DNA of 64,000 nucleotides from Laccaria trichodermophora (taxonomy: Eukaryota > Basidiomycota > Agaricomycetes > Agaricales > Hydnangiaceae), in NCBI GenBank assembly GCA_018417955.1, contig JACTVC010000015.1, forward strand, positions 521,862 through 585,861, written 5' to 3'. Position 1 is the first letter of the stretch. Each line of letters begins with the position of its first letter. Position numbers and translations under genes: made by a program. Below the pieces are notes generated by a model. It was given only the letters and a program-made list of their open reading frames with translations, made no database searches and was not told the DNA's origin. Of this stretch, positions 1-11,463 are shown piece after piece.

Positions 1-846
1 ATGCCCTGAAATGTGGTTTATCTGCTTTATTTGCCAGAAAGGGTGCACTGGGAGGAGTCTGTATGCTTCGGCAACATCAGATTTGTATAGAACACGTGGA
101 GAATCAGGAGTTTGGTGGTGCATTGACAGGAGGAACTCGCCTAGATGTTGGAGGTTATCAAGGGGGTAACCAATAATGTCTTCTCTCGGAATCATGCTGT
201 TGAGGGAATATTTCCCTGCACTCTGGTCAGTTACCATTCGCAGGTCAGTTGAATACGGTTTGGGAACAGCAAAGATGGGCATGCAGTACATGCCAGGGAG
301 CAGTTGGTCCCCAAATGATTCAGAGAAACGGCCTTTGAAAATCTCATGATCCCACTGATTTCATAGAAATTCAGCTTCATCAGGGTTGTCAGGATCAGGT
401 AGCGAGTAGTCTAGAGTATTGGGGTATTCTCTGATATGGGTATTGGCCCAAGGCCAGAAACCTTCACGGAGTCCGCGACACACAGACAAAACAAAAGGTT
501 GGTTTGGGTGTGATTTGAGGAGTTCTTCAAAACGGTCTACAAAGATAGGAGTGACGATGTCAAAAAGGTGGGGGTTGTCATTGATTGTCTTTGCAACAAT
601 CGGATTGGCAAGTTCAGATTCTGGGATGGTTGGTAGCTGTGAAGCGTTCACTCTGAACTTCTCGCATAGCTGAAGCCAAGAGGGAAGGAGGAGGCAAGAA
701 TGGGTGGATCTGGGATCAACACCCATGAGTGAGCAATGAGCAGTTACAAGATACTCAGCTGGCCCAACATGATTATGCATACTGTAGGAAGTACAGTTAT
801 ACAAAGCACTACATGTAGTGCAAGAGGATGGCAAGACTGCTGACAA
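1..846 (-). pseudogene. Reverse transcriptase of an Agaricomycete gag-RT retroelement (decayed, cut by window edge)
   Basis: Read on the minus strand, 846 to 361 encodes a stretch containing HPNQPFV and GLREGFWPWANT, which I recognise as the segment just upstream of the reverse transcriptase in Agaricomycete tyrosine-recombinase-type retroelements. The same frame continues past an in-frame TGA at 361-363 into clear reverse-transcriptase sequence with the motifs MPIFAVPKP, RMVTDQSAG, YSLNSMIPRED and SDVAEAYRLLPVHP. It then runs off the left edge at base 1. The frame is open on both sides of the TGA, so this is a single nonsense change in an older gene. An Arg is expected there in this family, so CGA to TGA is the likely change. 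The link to the gag-like part at 1052-2481 is also damaged. It is a decayed element copy, not a functional gene. Confidence 0.8.
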
Positions 847-951
847 GGTGGTGGTTCAAGACAAAAGATCAATATATTATGTAAGATATCCAAATCTAGC
901 TATATACCACTGTTTGACTATGGCCTCTGGGCATTCCCTTCCAATCCTATA

Positions 952-2481
952 TCACAGTAGCGGTGAAGCTGTTTCTGACCAATCAGCAGAAGATCGTGAA
1001 AAATGTTCACCATTGTCCCATATGTTGTATCTGAGGTACTTTGGACGAAGTTCATGCGTTAGAAACTTCTTTGACATCGCAAGATTTTTCCCCATGACCC
1101 ATTTGTTTGCATCGTTTGCAAGCGTGTCTGAAACGACAATCGTCGGCGGAGTTCCTGCACCCATTGACAGAGTTGAACCAATTGCAAATTTCTGATTTCG
1201 AGTTTGTTTTTCCAGGTGACTGCTTTGGTCCAAGCCTAGTGTGTTCGGATTCAATCCCGTTGGGCATGACAATGGCTGAGAAAAATCTCGAGAATCTATG
1301 GGTGTCGGTGAGTAGAGCATTTTGGCCTCCACCGACCTTGTTCCGGATGGCAATGTCATAGAGGATGATTCGTCAATGTGCGGATATGACTTTGGCAGAG
1401 AAATGCCCTTCGATATATTCAGCGTATTCCCTAAGTTCTTGCTCTCTGTGGGGGAAAGCAAATTTAACCACTTTGATGGTGGCGTTCCAGGCGCTGGTCC
1501 ATTCGCCACTCGTTTGAACCTTTTTTGCAGGTTCGGATCTTCCGAGGGAGATCTCAGTGTGTCCCACACGTCCAACGTTCTCTTTAGGAGCTGAAATGTG
1601 GTGCAGTGAGGATAACACGGCGTCAAGGTTGACAGCTTGTCCTCGGATGATATTGTCCCACTCGGATGCAGGGAAACCGAGGGGTGCAGTTCGAGAAGTT
1701 TGGATCCACTGTTTAACGACTTTGAAGTCTCGAGCGAAGAGGTGAAGAATTCTTCGTGATTCCTCACAGTCTTTGTTACCGTTTCTTCTTGCTTCTTCTT
1801 CTCTGGTGTACCAGGGCATTTCAGACTTGAAAACTCTCTGTTTCTTGTTGGAGGATCCGTCAAAATCGATATCATTGTCAGAATCGTCTTGTGAAGACTG
1901 AAGCTTGGATCTCTTTGAGTCTCGACTGATTTGAGAGATGAGTTCGTCGATTTCGGCATCGCGGTCAGTGGGTCTAGAAGGCTGTGTTGAGTCTGGGCTT
2001 CTCCACTTTGATTCCAATGCGTTTCCAGCGACTCGACCTCTCCTAATCGCCGAAGAAGACAAGGCTTGAACCTCATCAAGCGTTTTTGTGTAATATTCCA
2101 CGGCTGCATCTTTCGCTCCCTCAGTCCTTGATGGGTTGAGGTCGAGGATTGATATGATGCTTTGAGCTTGGTGATTTCGTTGGATCTGAAGCTCTCAACG
2201 ATGTCATCCATTTGCTCGATGCATTCTTGTTCAATTTCGTTGGACCCTTCGTCGTTGAAATTTCCTGGTTCGTCATCCCCAATCTTGCCAATAGGAGTGG
2301 TTCTCCGTTGTCTACTGTCTGAAGGTTCTGGGGTGTATCGTCCGACATCGCCAATCTGTCGAGTAATGTTGGATTCCTCGCATTGGTTGTCCTCATGTTG
2401 GTTGCCCGCATTCTCTCTAATAGTGTTGGAGGATTCATTCCCTGGTATTGCAGATGCGAAGAGTTCTGCATGGTCACTCAT
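952..2481 (-). pseudogene. Gag-like protein of the same retroelement, with C3H and CCHC zinc motifs (frameshifted)
   Basis: The coding signal moves between frames. From about 2477 to 2121 one frame carries three short Leu-rich motifs (PPTLLERM, NPTLLDRL, PLLLARLG) typical of the N-terminus of these gag-like proteins. From 2101 to 1373 a second frame carries the conserved core (MPWYTREEEARR, SRRILHLFARD, WDNIIRGQAVNLDAV, WTSAWNATIKV). After an in-frame TGA at 1373-1375 the same frame continues into a C-x8-C-x6-C-x3-H finger and a CKRC-KQMG-H-GEKSC zinc knuckle near 1070-1160. The C-terminal part (RPKYLRYNIWDNGEHF) sits in a third frame and ends at a TGA at 952-954. At least two frameshifts and two nonsense codons separate the parts, so this is a pseudogene. 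The reverse transcriptase of the element follows at 846 and below. The role was nucleic-acid binding and packaging of element RNA, by family knowledge. Confidence 0.75.
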
Positions 2482-3080
2482 AGGAGAAAATTGAGGAACG
2501 ATGAATGCGTAGTATTATGAATTTGACGAGAAGACAGCTGTAGAATACTGCGTAGACAAAGTAATATGTTATCATGAGAGCCTTCAATGATAAGTTAGAT
2601 ACATACCTGGCTGAAGGAGTGAGATGTTGAGATGAGAGCCTTGTGGAAAGGAGTCGTCTCATCCCACTCCTCAGCCATGAGAGATGAATCTAAAAATAGT
2701 TGAGTGTTAATCCAAGCGTGGATGGATATAAGTCGAGCAGCGGCTCTGGTTGCTGAGCAGCAGCTCTTAGTTGCGTGTCAGCGGACATGCCGACTGTGAA
2801 TGTGCGCGTGCGAAACGAGCCCTGGTCAGCTTTCATTGGACTTGAGTAAACTCAGTTTAAACTCGATAAATTTGAGATAAGACCCTGAGTCCTTGAGATC
2901 GAACCCAGCAGAACACAAAAAAATTATTTATATGTATGTAACTTACCATAAGTGAGCTTGTACTTAGCCACTCTGAAGACCTTCTAATCAAAAAAGTTAC
3001 ATAAACCCTACAACCACGGCAACTGAGTATCTATGATAGCTAGTAGATTCAAATCTTTTTTCTCGTTGCCAGCCTGAAAC
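2482..3080. other. Intergenic, no gene seen
   Basis: Moderately AT-rich sequence between the retroelement and the inverted-repeat element. It has short open frames without recognisable motifs and no convincing splice-site pairs. Confidence 0.5.
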
Positions 3081-3561
3081 ATTATATGGTCATATACTAT
3101 GAAGGCCGTCTGTGGACAAAACTGTTTTTTTTTAGAGAAACCCAATTTTCAAGGAATATTGTTGACAAAAGTCAATGATTGCTAACAATCTTTGACAATC
3201 TTCAGCTTTTGTCAAAGATTTTCAACAATTTTGAACAATTGTCAATGTAGTTACATTTTTTTTTGGTAACAATTGTTGACAATCTATAACTATCTTTCAA
3301 CTTCAACAATGTCCAAGTTTCTTCCACTTTCTTGCATAAAATTGACAAATTTCAACAATCTTTGCTTTCTCTTACTTTTTCTGACTTTCTCTAACTTTCT
3401 CTGACTTTTTCTGACTTTCTCTGGCTTTTTTTACTTTCTTTGCAACTTGCATCTGTAAAGGAATAATGAATGATCTTCAACAATCTTTGATATTGTATTT
3501 GACAGATTTCTACATTTGATATATTCTCTCTCCAGATCTTGTCAATGATTGTTGAATAACT

Positions 3562-4901
3562 TCAACTTGGTGCCTGCCCAGTACCAGGACCAGCATCAGC
3601 ATATTCTTGATCAGGGAGGTGTTGTCGTTCCTGTGACTTCAAGGCTATTTTGAGCCATGACAGAGGACCCCTGAAAGTCGTGCAAAATGTTGGATACCAA
3701 AAACACTGTCTGTTGAAACAACAGTGTACTGCTGGGGTGGTCAGACATCCATCTCTTTTTGGCAACCAGTTTTCTGTGCTCCAAGATTCATTTCATACTT
3801 ATCACCAGAGGGCTTGAGTGGTCTTTGCAATGTTGCAGAACCAAGAGGGTCAACCCCACTTATGATGGTTGACCTCCCTTAATGCCTTGGATCCAGGCTG
3901 GTTCCATCCCACACTCAATATATTCCTGCCTTTGCAAGCATCCCAGTAAGGTTGGCCAGCCTTGATCCATGCTAGCATCCAACTTGGCCTTGATGACTCT
4001 GTGCATGGTGAACGAGTTGCTGTTTACTGTGGATGTCTTGATTGAGAGCACACTCTCAATCAGTCTCTCAAAAACACTGCAAGAAGGGATACCTCACTCA
4101 CGACCACCTGGCTCCCAAACCTAGAACTCATAGCGATGATGTGATGCCATAGAGGCCAGTACTTCCCTGATAACTGCTGTGCTCAACCTTGCCTTGGCTG
4201 AGTCAGTAAATCAACCTTTTCATTGATTCAGCATAAAAGATGTTGTGTTCTGCTTCAACCATCCCTCCATCCCTTTTTGTATTGACCAGAGCTCTGCCAT
4301 GTGGTGTGGATTTGGCTTGATTTAAGCCTGTCCAATGTGTGTCAATATCAAGTCAAATATAAAAAGGAAAATGGGTTTCAAATTTAAACATCTAAAAATG
4401 GTCTGTTCGTGGTTTGCTCTCCCTGATTTCCCCAATTTCATTGCTCAAACATCTGGGACATTGGGGTTGATCTTCAAATCATTCCCAAGGTATCCTGTAA
4501 TGGAGAACATTGACTGCACTTTTGAAGGCAGGTTCTGCATGTTCAGCACTTTCCACTTCTGTGGCCTGACCATGAAAATCATTAACAGGCTGGGAGAATT
4601 GCAGAAGGAAGTGTTTCTTACCAACATTGCAAGCAGAAATATGAGGAGACACATGGGTGTTGCAGTGAAAGATGATGAAAAAGCTATAACAGAGACCTGT
4701 AAGCCTTTTTTTCAACTCAGCTGTTGCCATTGGATCATGAACACTGAAGTGCTGCCTTATCCACAGCCCCCCTCTCCCCTGTCCCTTCTCAGTTTGGTAT
4801 ATCCCAAGTTTCTTGGGAAACCTCTTAATGACTATGCTCTTTGCTGTTATGGATCCATCACTTGTCCTCATGCATATGAGCTTTACATCAGTCTTTTATG
4901 A
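3562..4901 (-). pseudogene. Degenerate coding relics inside the inverted-repeat element
   Basis: Minus-strand frames around 3860-4051, 3562-3765 and 4479-4871 have protein-like composition (for example SIKTSTVNSNSF and VIKAKLDASM) but are broken by frequent stops and frame changes. No catalytic motif of a known transposase could be placed. They are probably remains of the element's own gene. Confidence 0.3.
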
Positions 4902-5174
4902 TGCTGTGTTGACTCTTGAAGATCACTGGGACATTGTCATCAATAGCATTGAGAGAGGAGCAATCCATAATGTTTAAGGGCAAGGTGACTTGTCAAAAAA
5001 GCAGGAGATGAATGGCTGATACATGTTGTAGAGAGAAAGTGGAATGGTCTCATAAAATGTCTGTACCAAGTCTTGATCATGAATGGCCACAGGCCAGCAT
5101 CAACATTTGCAACTGTTTTTAGCACTAGGGGGGAAAAAACACTGAGACAATCATGAAATGCTGATAATAGAGCA

Positions 5175-5715
5175 TACAGCCAGAATGACAAGACATGGTC
5201 TTTCGCAAATGGAGATGGTGCATACTGGGCATTTCTTTTAAGCCCAAGAACAGATGAAACAGATAAAAACTCACTGCTAAGTGAAATGCTCCCCCTGGGA
5301 ATAAAAAATTGACAGACAGCCAGAACAACAAAATGCAGTCTTTTGAAAATAGAGATGGTGATTCGTTTGTACTGGGTGTTTCTTTTAAGCCTAAGAACAG
5401 GTGAAATGAATGAAAACTAACTGTTAAGTGAAATGCTCCCCCTGGGCATAAAAATTTGACATCCAGCCAGAACAACAAAACACAGTCTTTTGCAAATGGA
5501 GATGGAGATTTGTTTGTACTGTGCATTTTTTTAAAGCCCAAGAACAGGTGAAATGGATGAAAACTCACTGCTAAGTGAAATTCTCCCCCTGGGCATAGAA
5601 ATTAACATCCAAAAAAAGAACAACAAAAGTCTTTCAAATATGGAGGTGGTGATTCCCTCATACTGGGTGATTTCTTTAAGCCCAACAACAGGCGAAACAG
5701 ATGAAAACTCACTTC
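5175..5715. repeat. Tandem repeat, about four copies of 138-147 bp
   Basis: Successive units start near 5180, 5318, 5465 and 5612. Each contains CCAGAACAACAAAA-like sequence, CTTTTGNAAATGGAGATGG, TTTAAGCCCAAGAACAGG, then AAACTCACTGCTAAGTGAAATGC and CTCCCCCTGGG. Copies differ by substitutions and small indels. The array lies inside the 3083-6330 element. Confidence 0.8.
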
Positions 5716-6330
5716 GAAACAATGGTGATATAGTATTTTGCCACCTTCAAGGACCAAAATCTGGTCCATTCAGACACCAAATGGACCGGATTTTGGTCCT
5801 CAAAGGTGGGAAACATGACATCATCTCTCTTGTGATGCTTACCAGTGGCAGCAGTCACAACAATTGTTGAAGTTTGTTGAAGATTGTAGATAGGGTCAAT
5901 TCCTTGGTTCCTAACAATTGTTGAAGATAGTTGAAGATCCCTCAATTCTGGGATTGAGGGAAAGCTGAGAATCTGGAAGATTATGGGAGATTTTCCAAGA
6001 TTATTCAGTCTCAATTTTGCTCATGTACCAAACGTACAGACCTACAAAATGCAAGATTGCCAAAGATCTCAGGTTGTAAATAGAACCAAAGCCTAACTGT
6101 AATTGAAAGATTGTTGAAGATTCTGCAAGATTGTTGAAGATTGTTTGCAAAATTTGGCTTTCTTCCTTCACATGTTTCTGTAATGGAACAATCTTTGACA
6201 ATCTTCAACAATCTTTGGCTATCTTTGACAATCTTTGACAATTGCCAGCTTTATTTCATGAAAAGTATGTAGGTAGAAAAAAAAAGCAAGTTTTGTCCAC
6301 AGATGGCTGTCAAACATATATGGCCATATA

Positions 6331-7684
6331 ATGGTCAGCAGATTTCACAATCCTTGTGAAGGTTGCCAATGTTTGTTAGGTTATATGGCTATGTCAAAAC
6401 AACATACAATACATTGAATTGTGACGATTGTGTTGAATATATGGCCATATATAGCCACTTCACCAAGTAACTATGTATACAGTCCCACTATGGTCTGTAG
6501 GACCTACTGCAGCTACCATGGAATGGGCATCAAGGGGGTGGCGGAATGTGGAAAAGAGACCAACACTCGTTATTTTTTTTTCAGGGATCCGCCTGACACC
6601 CCCCCACCATTACCTTCCTAATAAAGTATGTTTTTCCCATACTCATGTCTTTTCTTCTTCTGAATTCAAAATATTTCCGTGTAACAGGCAGTTGGCAGTA
6701 AACTAAATTTAAGCTAAGTTGGGTCCACTGAAGATGCGTATAACGGGCCTGCGCTAGCATGTTATTGAAACAAAGTGGCTCTAAAAAACATTCTGGGTAA
6801 GTAGGTACATTGTCAGAATGAGAGGGCATCTCTTCATTACCGTGAATGTGATGAATCTTCAGAAGCGACTCTTTCATATGCAGGCTGAGTAAGAATCCGA
6901 AGCATCCGAGCAGTGGTGTAAGTGATTCAGAGAAGCAAGGGGTGCTTGGCCTGGGGCGGCGTGGGGAGTGTAGGGAGTGTCAACGTGGATCGTTGTACTC
7001 TTGGTTTGGACCGTCCGCGTCAGCTTCGGATGCTTGGAATGTCGCTGCCCTTCAAATTTTGAAATTTGATGGGGTGTCACTTTTTTTTTTCGGCCTTCGG
7101 CCGGACACCCCCCCTCCTACCCTTGGTGCGGGATCCACGTCCCGCTACCCCCTTGCATAGCTGAAAATCCAACTTCTTGACCTTTGAAAAGTTTGTTGGA
7201 AGCCAGAAAGTCATCAAGTTTTTTGTTTTTCATTTTTGCTGATGTGTAGAAGAAAGCCGCAGGAGGTCAAGATGGCTATAGCTGGCATGCCGAGCCTCGT
7301 GATGCACAGGAAGGTTCTTTCGCTTCGCAGCGGGCAACAACCTATTATAACCAACCACTGGACCATGCTCTGATAACTCAGAAGGCCAATGGTACTGCCA
7401 TTTCCTTGTGGCTTGAGGATGTCACGGACAACTCAGACAGTTCTTGAAGGAATTCTCGCTGACGCTCAATTGCAGTTTCTTTTTGACTGACCCGATGATC
7501 TGGGGCAGGGCAACAGATCTGGTGAAGCTTAATGAATGGTCATTTGAATAGAGAGTGACATTGGAGACAATCGCGCCAGCTTATGTATAGATATGATAGT
7601 ACACTATACGAATATTCAGACACAATGCGGTGGAAAGAAGTGGCGAAACTTGCAATAACAAAACTAGACCGCGAGGCCTTGTGC
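6331..7684. other. Intergenic, simple-sequence and hairpin features only
   Basis: Contains further ATATGGCCATAT words (6340-6460), two C-rich tracts next to poly-T at 6578-6607 and 7080-7135, and the perfect palindrome CGGCCTTCGGCCG at about 7091-7103. GGGTGTC-like sequence occurs at both C-rich sites in opposite orientation, which could be ends of a small element. I could not prove this. No gene is supported. Confidence 0.4.
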
Positions 7685-9642
7685 TTACTCTGCAGTCGCC
7701 CCGACATCAAGAGCTTCCTCAGACGGTAAAGGATTGACACATGCTGATACAATGGTCGTTGGTAAGAGGGTCTCATAGCTATTGCAGTAAGTGGACATAC
7801 CGCCATAAACAACTAACGAGAATACGGTTCAGAGGAGCTCGAAAGATCAAACTGGATGATCACTTACAGCCCACTTTCCCAGCAGAGTTGACAGCGGTAT
7901 AGCCGTAACGGGCGTATATATCCCCTGGCAAGAGGACATGAAGCGATGAACGAAAGAGTAACGCCAGCGGCGGGTCGTACCTGGCGACCAACTCGTATAA
8001 GTCTGAACGCCGTCTGTAAGTAGGACCTCGCCGGCCTTGACGTCAAGCCAAGATTTACGACCAGGTTCTGTGCAACAAACCGTCAGCAAAGCATCATATG
8101 AAAAGAGCATAAGTATCCTAACGATGCGAGCGTGTCACTTGGAGCTTCTTCGTGAACGTTGGGTGTTGTAAAGAGTAGGCTCTCCACGGATCTTTGTTGA
8201 CGACGCAGACGACCGCCATTGGATGCTCTTCGTTGTGACCGCTGGCGAGGAGAGAGATAAGTTGACCATCGATCACGGGTTCGTCGTTGCTGCCTTCCTC
8301 GTACAGTTGCATGTCCAGGGTCGAGATTCCTTCCACGGTTGCAATGTGACACTTTAGCGATGAGAGTATGTGGGGTGGAGAGACGAAGAATATATCAACG
8401 CGCCCTAAGGATTCATCATCCTTGTTGAAGAATGTTCTTGATTTGGCTGCCCCATCTTTCGTGTAAAGACGATAATACACTGTTGAGGAAGCGTGTTCGC
8501 AATGAGACCAGTAGTGAGAAGGGGTAAACGCGTACCATAGCGTGGGTTGTGCTCAGGCTTGTACTTCTTTAGTGGCCTCTTCAAGCCTTTGGCTGGTCTC
8601 CGATGTGAAGGCACAACCAAAGCCATGGGCTCATGCTCAGACAAGCCTGGGCCAGACGGGCCGAGAAGAGAGAGATGGGTTGAGTCTTCCATTGGAGTCT
8701 GGCTGGAAAGTGCAACATATAACGTCGCGTTCTCCACCGAAGGAATGCCTTCGATCTTGCAAAGATAAGCCTTGAGGGACGCAGCGGTATGTGGTGGTGA
8801 AACGGATCCCGGAAAAATACGGCCAAGGAAATGGTCGTTAGTGTTGGATGAATTGGTTTCTATAGCACCTTCTCTCGTGTAGAGTCGATAATGGACTGTT
8901 AAACAGCTTCAAATCAGGTAAATCTTATACTCGACGACGATGCTGCCTCACCATAACGGACATTCGTCTGTGTGCGAAGCTTTCCTCGACTGGGCTTTAC
9001 GGCTTCTCTCTCATCGATCGAGTCGACAACCAAAACTACCGGCTCGTGCTCATATAAACCAGGCCCAGATTGAGCGGTTAGGGAGAGGCGAGTGTCGTCC
9101 TCCATTGGCGTGTAACTTGGAACCGAGAGATACAGATTGGAATTGTCCGACGTCTTAAAACCCTCTTTCCGACACAAGACGTTTTTTAGGAGAATAACTG
9201 TATAGGGAGGCGCAACGTCTTTGGCGTCAATCCGGCCCAAGGATCGGTCGTTTGAATAGATGGCATTGTTTGATTCGATGGCACCATCTTTGGTATATAG
9301 ACGGTAATACACTAAGGATCTGTTAGGATGATGGTGCAGGGGGGTTCAAGAGCACATACCGTAGCGAGGCCCACTTCTCACTGTTGCTTCCCTTATCGTC
9401 CCGGCTACGCTGGAGGTTTCCGGCACAGATGTCCTATCTACGCTGGACATCTCTTCAATAGCAGATAGATTCGTATCTATTTCAGGATTCCTGGGATGAC
9501 TGGGGCCAGCAACATGGGTTGTGTAACTAGGCGCTCGAGTGAAGCTAGTCCGGTAGGTGGGTGATCGCCCAAGAGGTGATTCCTCATCAGAGCTCTTTCT
9601 GCTCGCCTTGGAAAAGATGGTATTCAATCTGCGCAGTGCCAT
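7685..9642 (-). CDS. Seven-exon gene: three tandem about 120-aa basidiomycete modules
   Basis: Proposed exons on the minus strand: 9642-9360, 9311-8952, 8895-8536, 8479-8123, 8067-7981, 7924-7868, 7812-7685. The frame stays open for 543 residues and all six introns are phase 1. Exon 1 is a Ser/Thr-rich leader (MALRRLNTIFSKAS start). Exons 2, 3 and 4 (360, 360 and 357 bp) each encode one copy of a module that begins YYRLYTKDGA or close to it, then S-LGRI, PP-T, an LK segment, PMED and SGPGL-EHEP-ALVV; copy 3 is the most diverged. Exons 5-7 give a short C-terminal tail with WLDVKAGEVLLTDGV, YARYGYTAVNSAGKVG and VYGGMSTYCNSYETLLP. I recall this module as common and often repeated in Agaricomycete proteins, but I know no function. 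All junctions have GT-AG ends; the exon 4 donor (GTTAGG) is weak. Confidence 0.75.
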
Positions 9643-9670
9643 GAACGTCGACAACAAAAGGGGAGGGCGC

Positions 9671-9927
9671 CTAATCGTGCTGTAAAGATTCCATTCCAAA
9701 CTGGGTTACAAACATTGGCGGTGGGAATCGATGGCGAAAGCTATAACGGAATGGCACTTGATCCCTAAGCAGAACGTTGTTAACCTTTCGAATGCTGTTC
9801 AACGCGACGAATACGTTGTCTAAGCCGGTACACTTACCTCCATTGTTCGCGTAGCCAGCTCACAGAAATCTATAGCCCGACACATCAGAAAAAGCCACTG
9901 AACAGGGGGAGACAGTTGATTTGACAT
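9671..9927 (-). CDS. Small two-exon gene, uncharacterised (67 aa)
   Basis: Exon 1, 9927-9838, is exactly 30 codons (MSNQLSPPVQWLFLMCRAID start), followed by a consensus GTAAGT donor. Exon 2, 9784-9671, is 38 codons with stop and includes the Pro-rich RHRFPPPMFVTQFGMESLQ. The intron is 53 bp and phase 0. The stop lies only 28 bp before the proposed ATG of the next gene on the same strand (9642). The two could therefore be one gene with a different splice between them, or exon 2 could belong to a longer upstream gene whose exons I could not fix (coding-like sequence at 9980-10130). Function unknown. Confidence 0.4.
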
Positions 9928-10817
9928 CCTGTTCTCAATTCTTGTTCTTAACATCACTCGTGGACAAAATAGAGAGCTTACCTGTTCATCCAAATTTTGC
10001 AAGTGATGTGCCGATGATGTCGCCCGCTGGACTAATTTGAGTTGTCTCCGTTTCTCGAATAACCATGACCGGCTGTGCTCGATCAGAATCTTTTTCAATG
10101 GAGCACTCGAGGCTTGAGAAAACACGCACAATTCACGCCCAGCACCTCATGAGGACGCGTGCATGAGTGACGAGCAGCTCAGGCTGTTGGGCATTGACTT
10201 GGGAGCTCAGCGCCGTTCTTCTTCCCAACTTGAAGGAGAAACGAGGAGAAAGTGGCCGTCTAGAAGAAGGAAGTCACCGACAAGTTACCGAGGTATAAAT
10301 ACTCAGTGGAGATGATACCGATCTCGCTTGTTTGGTTGTGGAGCCGTTGGCATAGAAACCACGAGATCCTCTTCGGCTCCAAAATTACACATATTTCATA
10401 GAGGTTAGAACACAAGAAAATTGAAGGAACTTTGAGCAAAGCACTACTCACACCTCACCTCACCAAATAACTATTCAACTTTCAAGAAATTAGTCTATCT
10501 TAATTGAAATATACCCGACTGGCGTTGATGACCGGCTTGCAGTCAAGCTAGACGACGCATCAAGACGCAGAAAGCTGGTCCACTTTTATTTCCAGAGGCA
10601 GATGCACAATCGGAAATGCTTGGAAGGAGAGCAGAAACGTCTGCCCGATCATAAGATAATTCGCCTTTTCCTCTGAAATTCTTGGATCGAGAAAGATGTC
10701 AGAATCATGCACCCTCGAATAAGGAGTGGAAAAACATCATCGCGCAAGTGCTGGAAGCATTCAATTTTGAAACCATCATTGTGGCTTGAAATAAAAGGGT
10801 ATGCAGAAATCATCTCA
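9928..10817. other. No confident gene; possible upstream exon at 9980-10130
   Basis: Minus-strand sequence 10130-9981 could encode KKILIEHSRSWLFEKRRQLK and ends in a good donor (CAG|GTAAGC), but no in-frame ATG was found. The rest, including a TATAAATA word near 10293 on the plus strand, shows nothing I can call. Confidence 0.3.
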
Positions 10818-11404
10818 TTATAGGAAATGTACAACACTGGAGGTGTTCAACTCGCGGTAGCAACGTCGCGACCCACCGGCAATCGAGGATCCTTTATCGA
10901 CGCCGCGGAGCGTCCCTTGCACCACTTCGGGAGGGCACACATCTTCTGTCCGAGTCTCAAGGGCAACAAAGCCACCACCCTGCTTGGGTCTAGGCTTGAA
11001 TAACTGTACCACTCTCTGAGAAAGACGCCGGCTGATTTTTACGGGCTAAGTCGTGCAAAAAGTTATTGTATGGTCGTAGAAAGATCGTAAATTATACATG
11101 CCTTAACGCGTGGCCCCCGACCGTCCTGCTCAGGCGGACGTGAAGTGGTGTCCTGATTTTTTGTGGGGGCATTCTCCGGTTGAGAATTGGCTGCACGACA
11201 GAACTCGATTAGTGATTGCAGAGGCGACAACAGCTACTTACTTGGCGAATCCGAGCCAAAAGCTTGTGCTGAGCTCTCAACGTTGACTCCATAATCATGT
11301 TGATCTGCAACTCTCACATCGCCGCCACCATCTAAGTTACTTGGTAAGGACTCCGAGTCTCCTTTGACGGGGGACTCGTTTGATGAGGCGTCCGAGCAAG
11401 ACAT
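10818..11404 (-). CDS. Three-exon gene, uncharacterised (157 aa)
   Basis: Proposed exons: 11404-11242 (starts MSCSDASSNESPVKGD), 11190-11108 and 11045-10818 (ends SSVVHFL). Phases agree (1, then 0) and the frame is open throughout. The product is hydrophilic and Ser-rich at the N-terminus and basic in the third exon (RRLSQRVVQLFKPRPKQGGG). The second donor is either GTTAAG, used here, or a GC donor six bases downstream; both keep the frame. No domain recognised. The next transcribed gene on this strand is at 9927, more than 800 bp away. Confidence 0.4.
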
Positions 11405-11463
11405 TGGCGCGTCAGGTTTTTGGAGGTGATGGATGCAACTGAGAAAGTCCACATTCTAGAGAC

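Larger units (their letters stand above)
1..2481 (-). mobile_element. Decayed gag + reverse transcriptase retroelement, left part outside the window
   Basis: The gag-like part (952-2481) and reverse transcriptase part (1-846) lie in tandem in the order expected for DIRS-like or tyrosine-recombinase retroelements of Agaricomycetes. The recombinase part, if there was one, would lie left of base 1. I saw no terminal repeat near 2481-2700, so the right boundary is only the putative start of the gag-like frame. Confidence 0.65.
3083..6330. mobile_element. About 3.2-kb terminal-inverted-repeat element with subterminal TTGACAATC-type repeats
   Basis: The left end near 3083 (TATATGGTCATATA, then GTCTGTGGACAAAACT) is matched in inverted orientation at the right end (AGTTTTGTCCACAGATGG, then ATATGGCCATATA, ending near 6330). 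Inside each end lies a 300-400 bp zone dense in CAATCTTTGACAATC and TTGTTGAAGATTG words, inverted relative to each other (3140-3550 and 5860-6245). TA flanks both ends, compatible with a TA target duplication. The interior holds only broken open frames, mostly minus strand, so the copy is non-autonomous or dead. I cannot assign a superfamily with confidence; Tc1/mariner-like is the best guess from the TA. Confidence 0.65.

Noticed and set aside
5125..5722. Repeat-containing minus-strand frames (FHLFLGLKE motifs)
   Set aside because: They follow the 138-147 bp tandem repeat and change frame with each indel.
6578..7135. Possible small element bounded by inverted GGGTGTC sequences
   Set aside because: The matching ends are only about 10 bp plus simple sequence, and no target duplication was found.
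8542..8775. Plus-strand frames opposite the module gene
   Set aside because: Antisense shadows of phased minus-strand exons.
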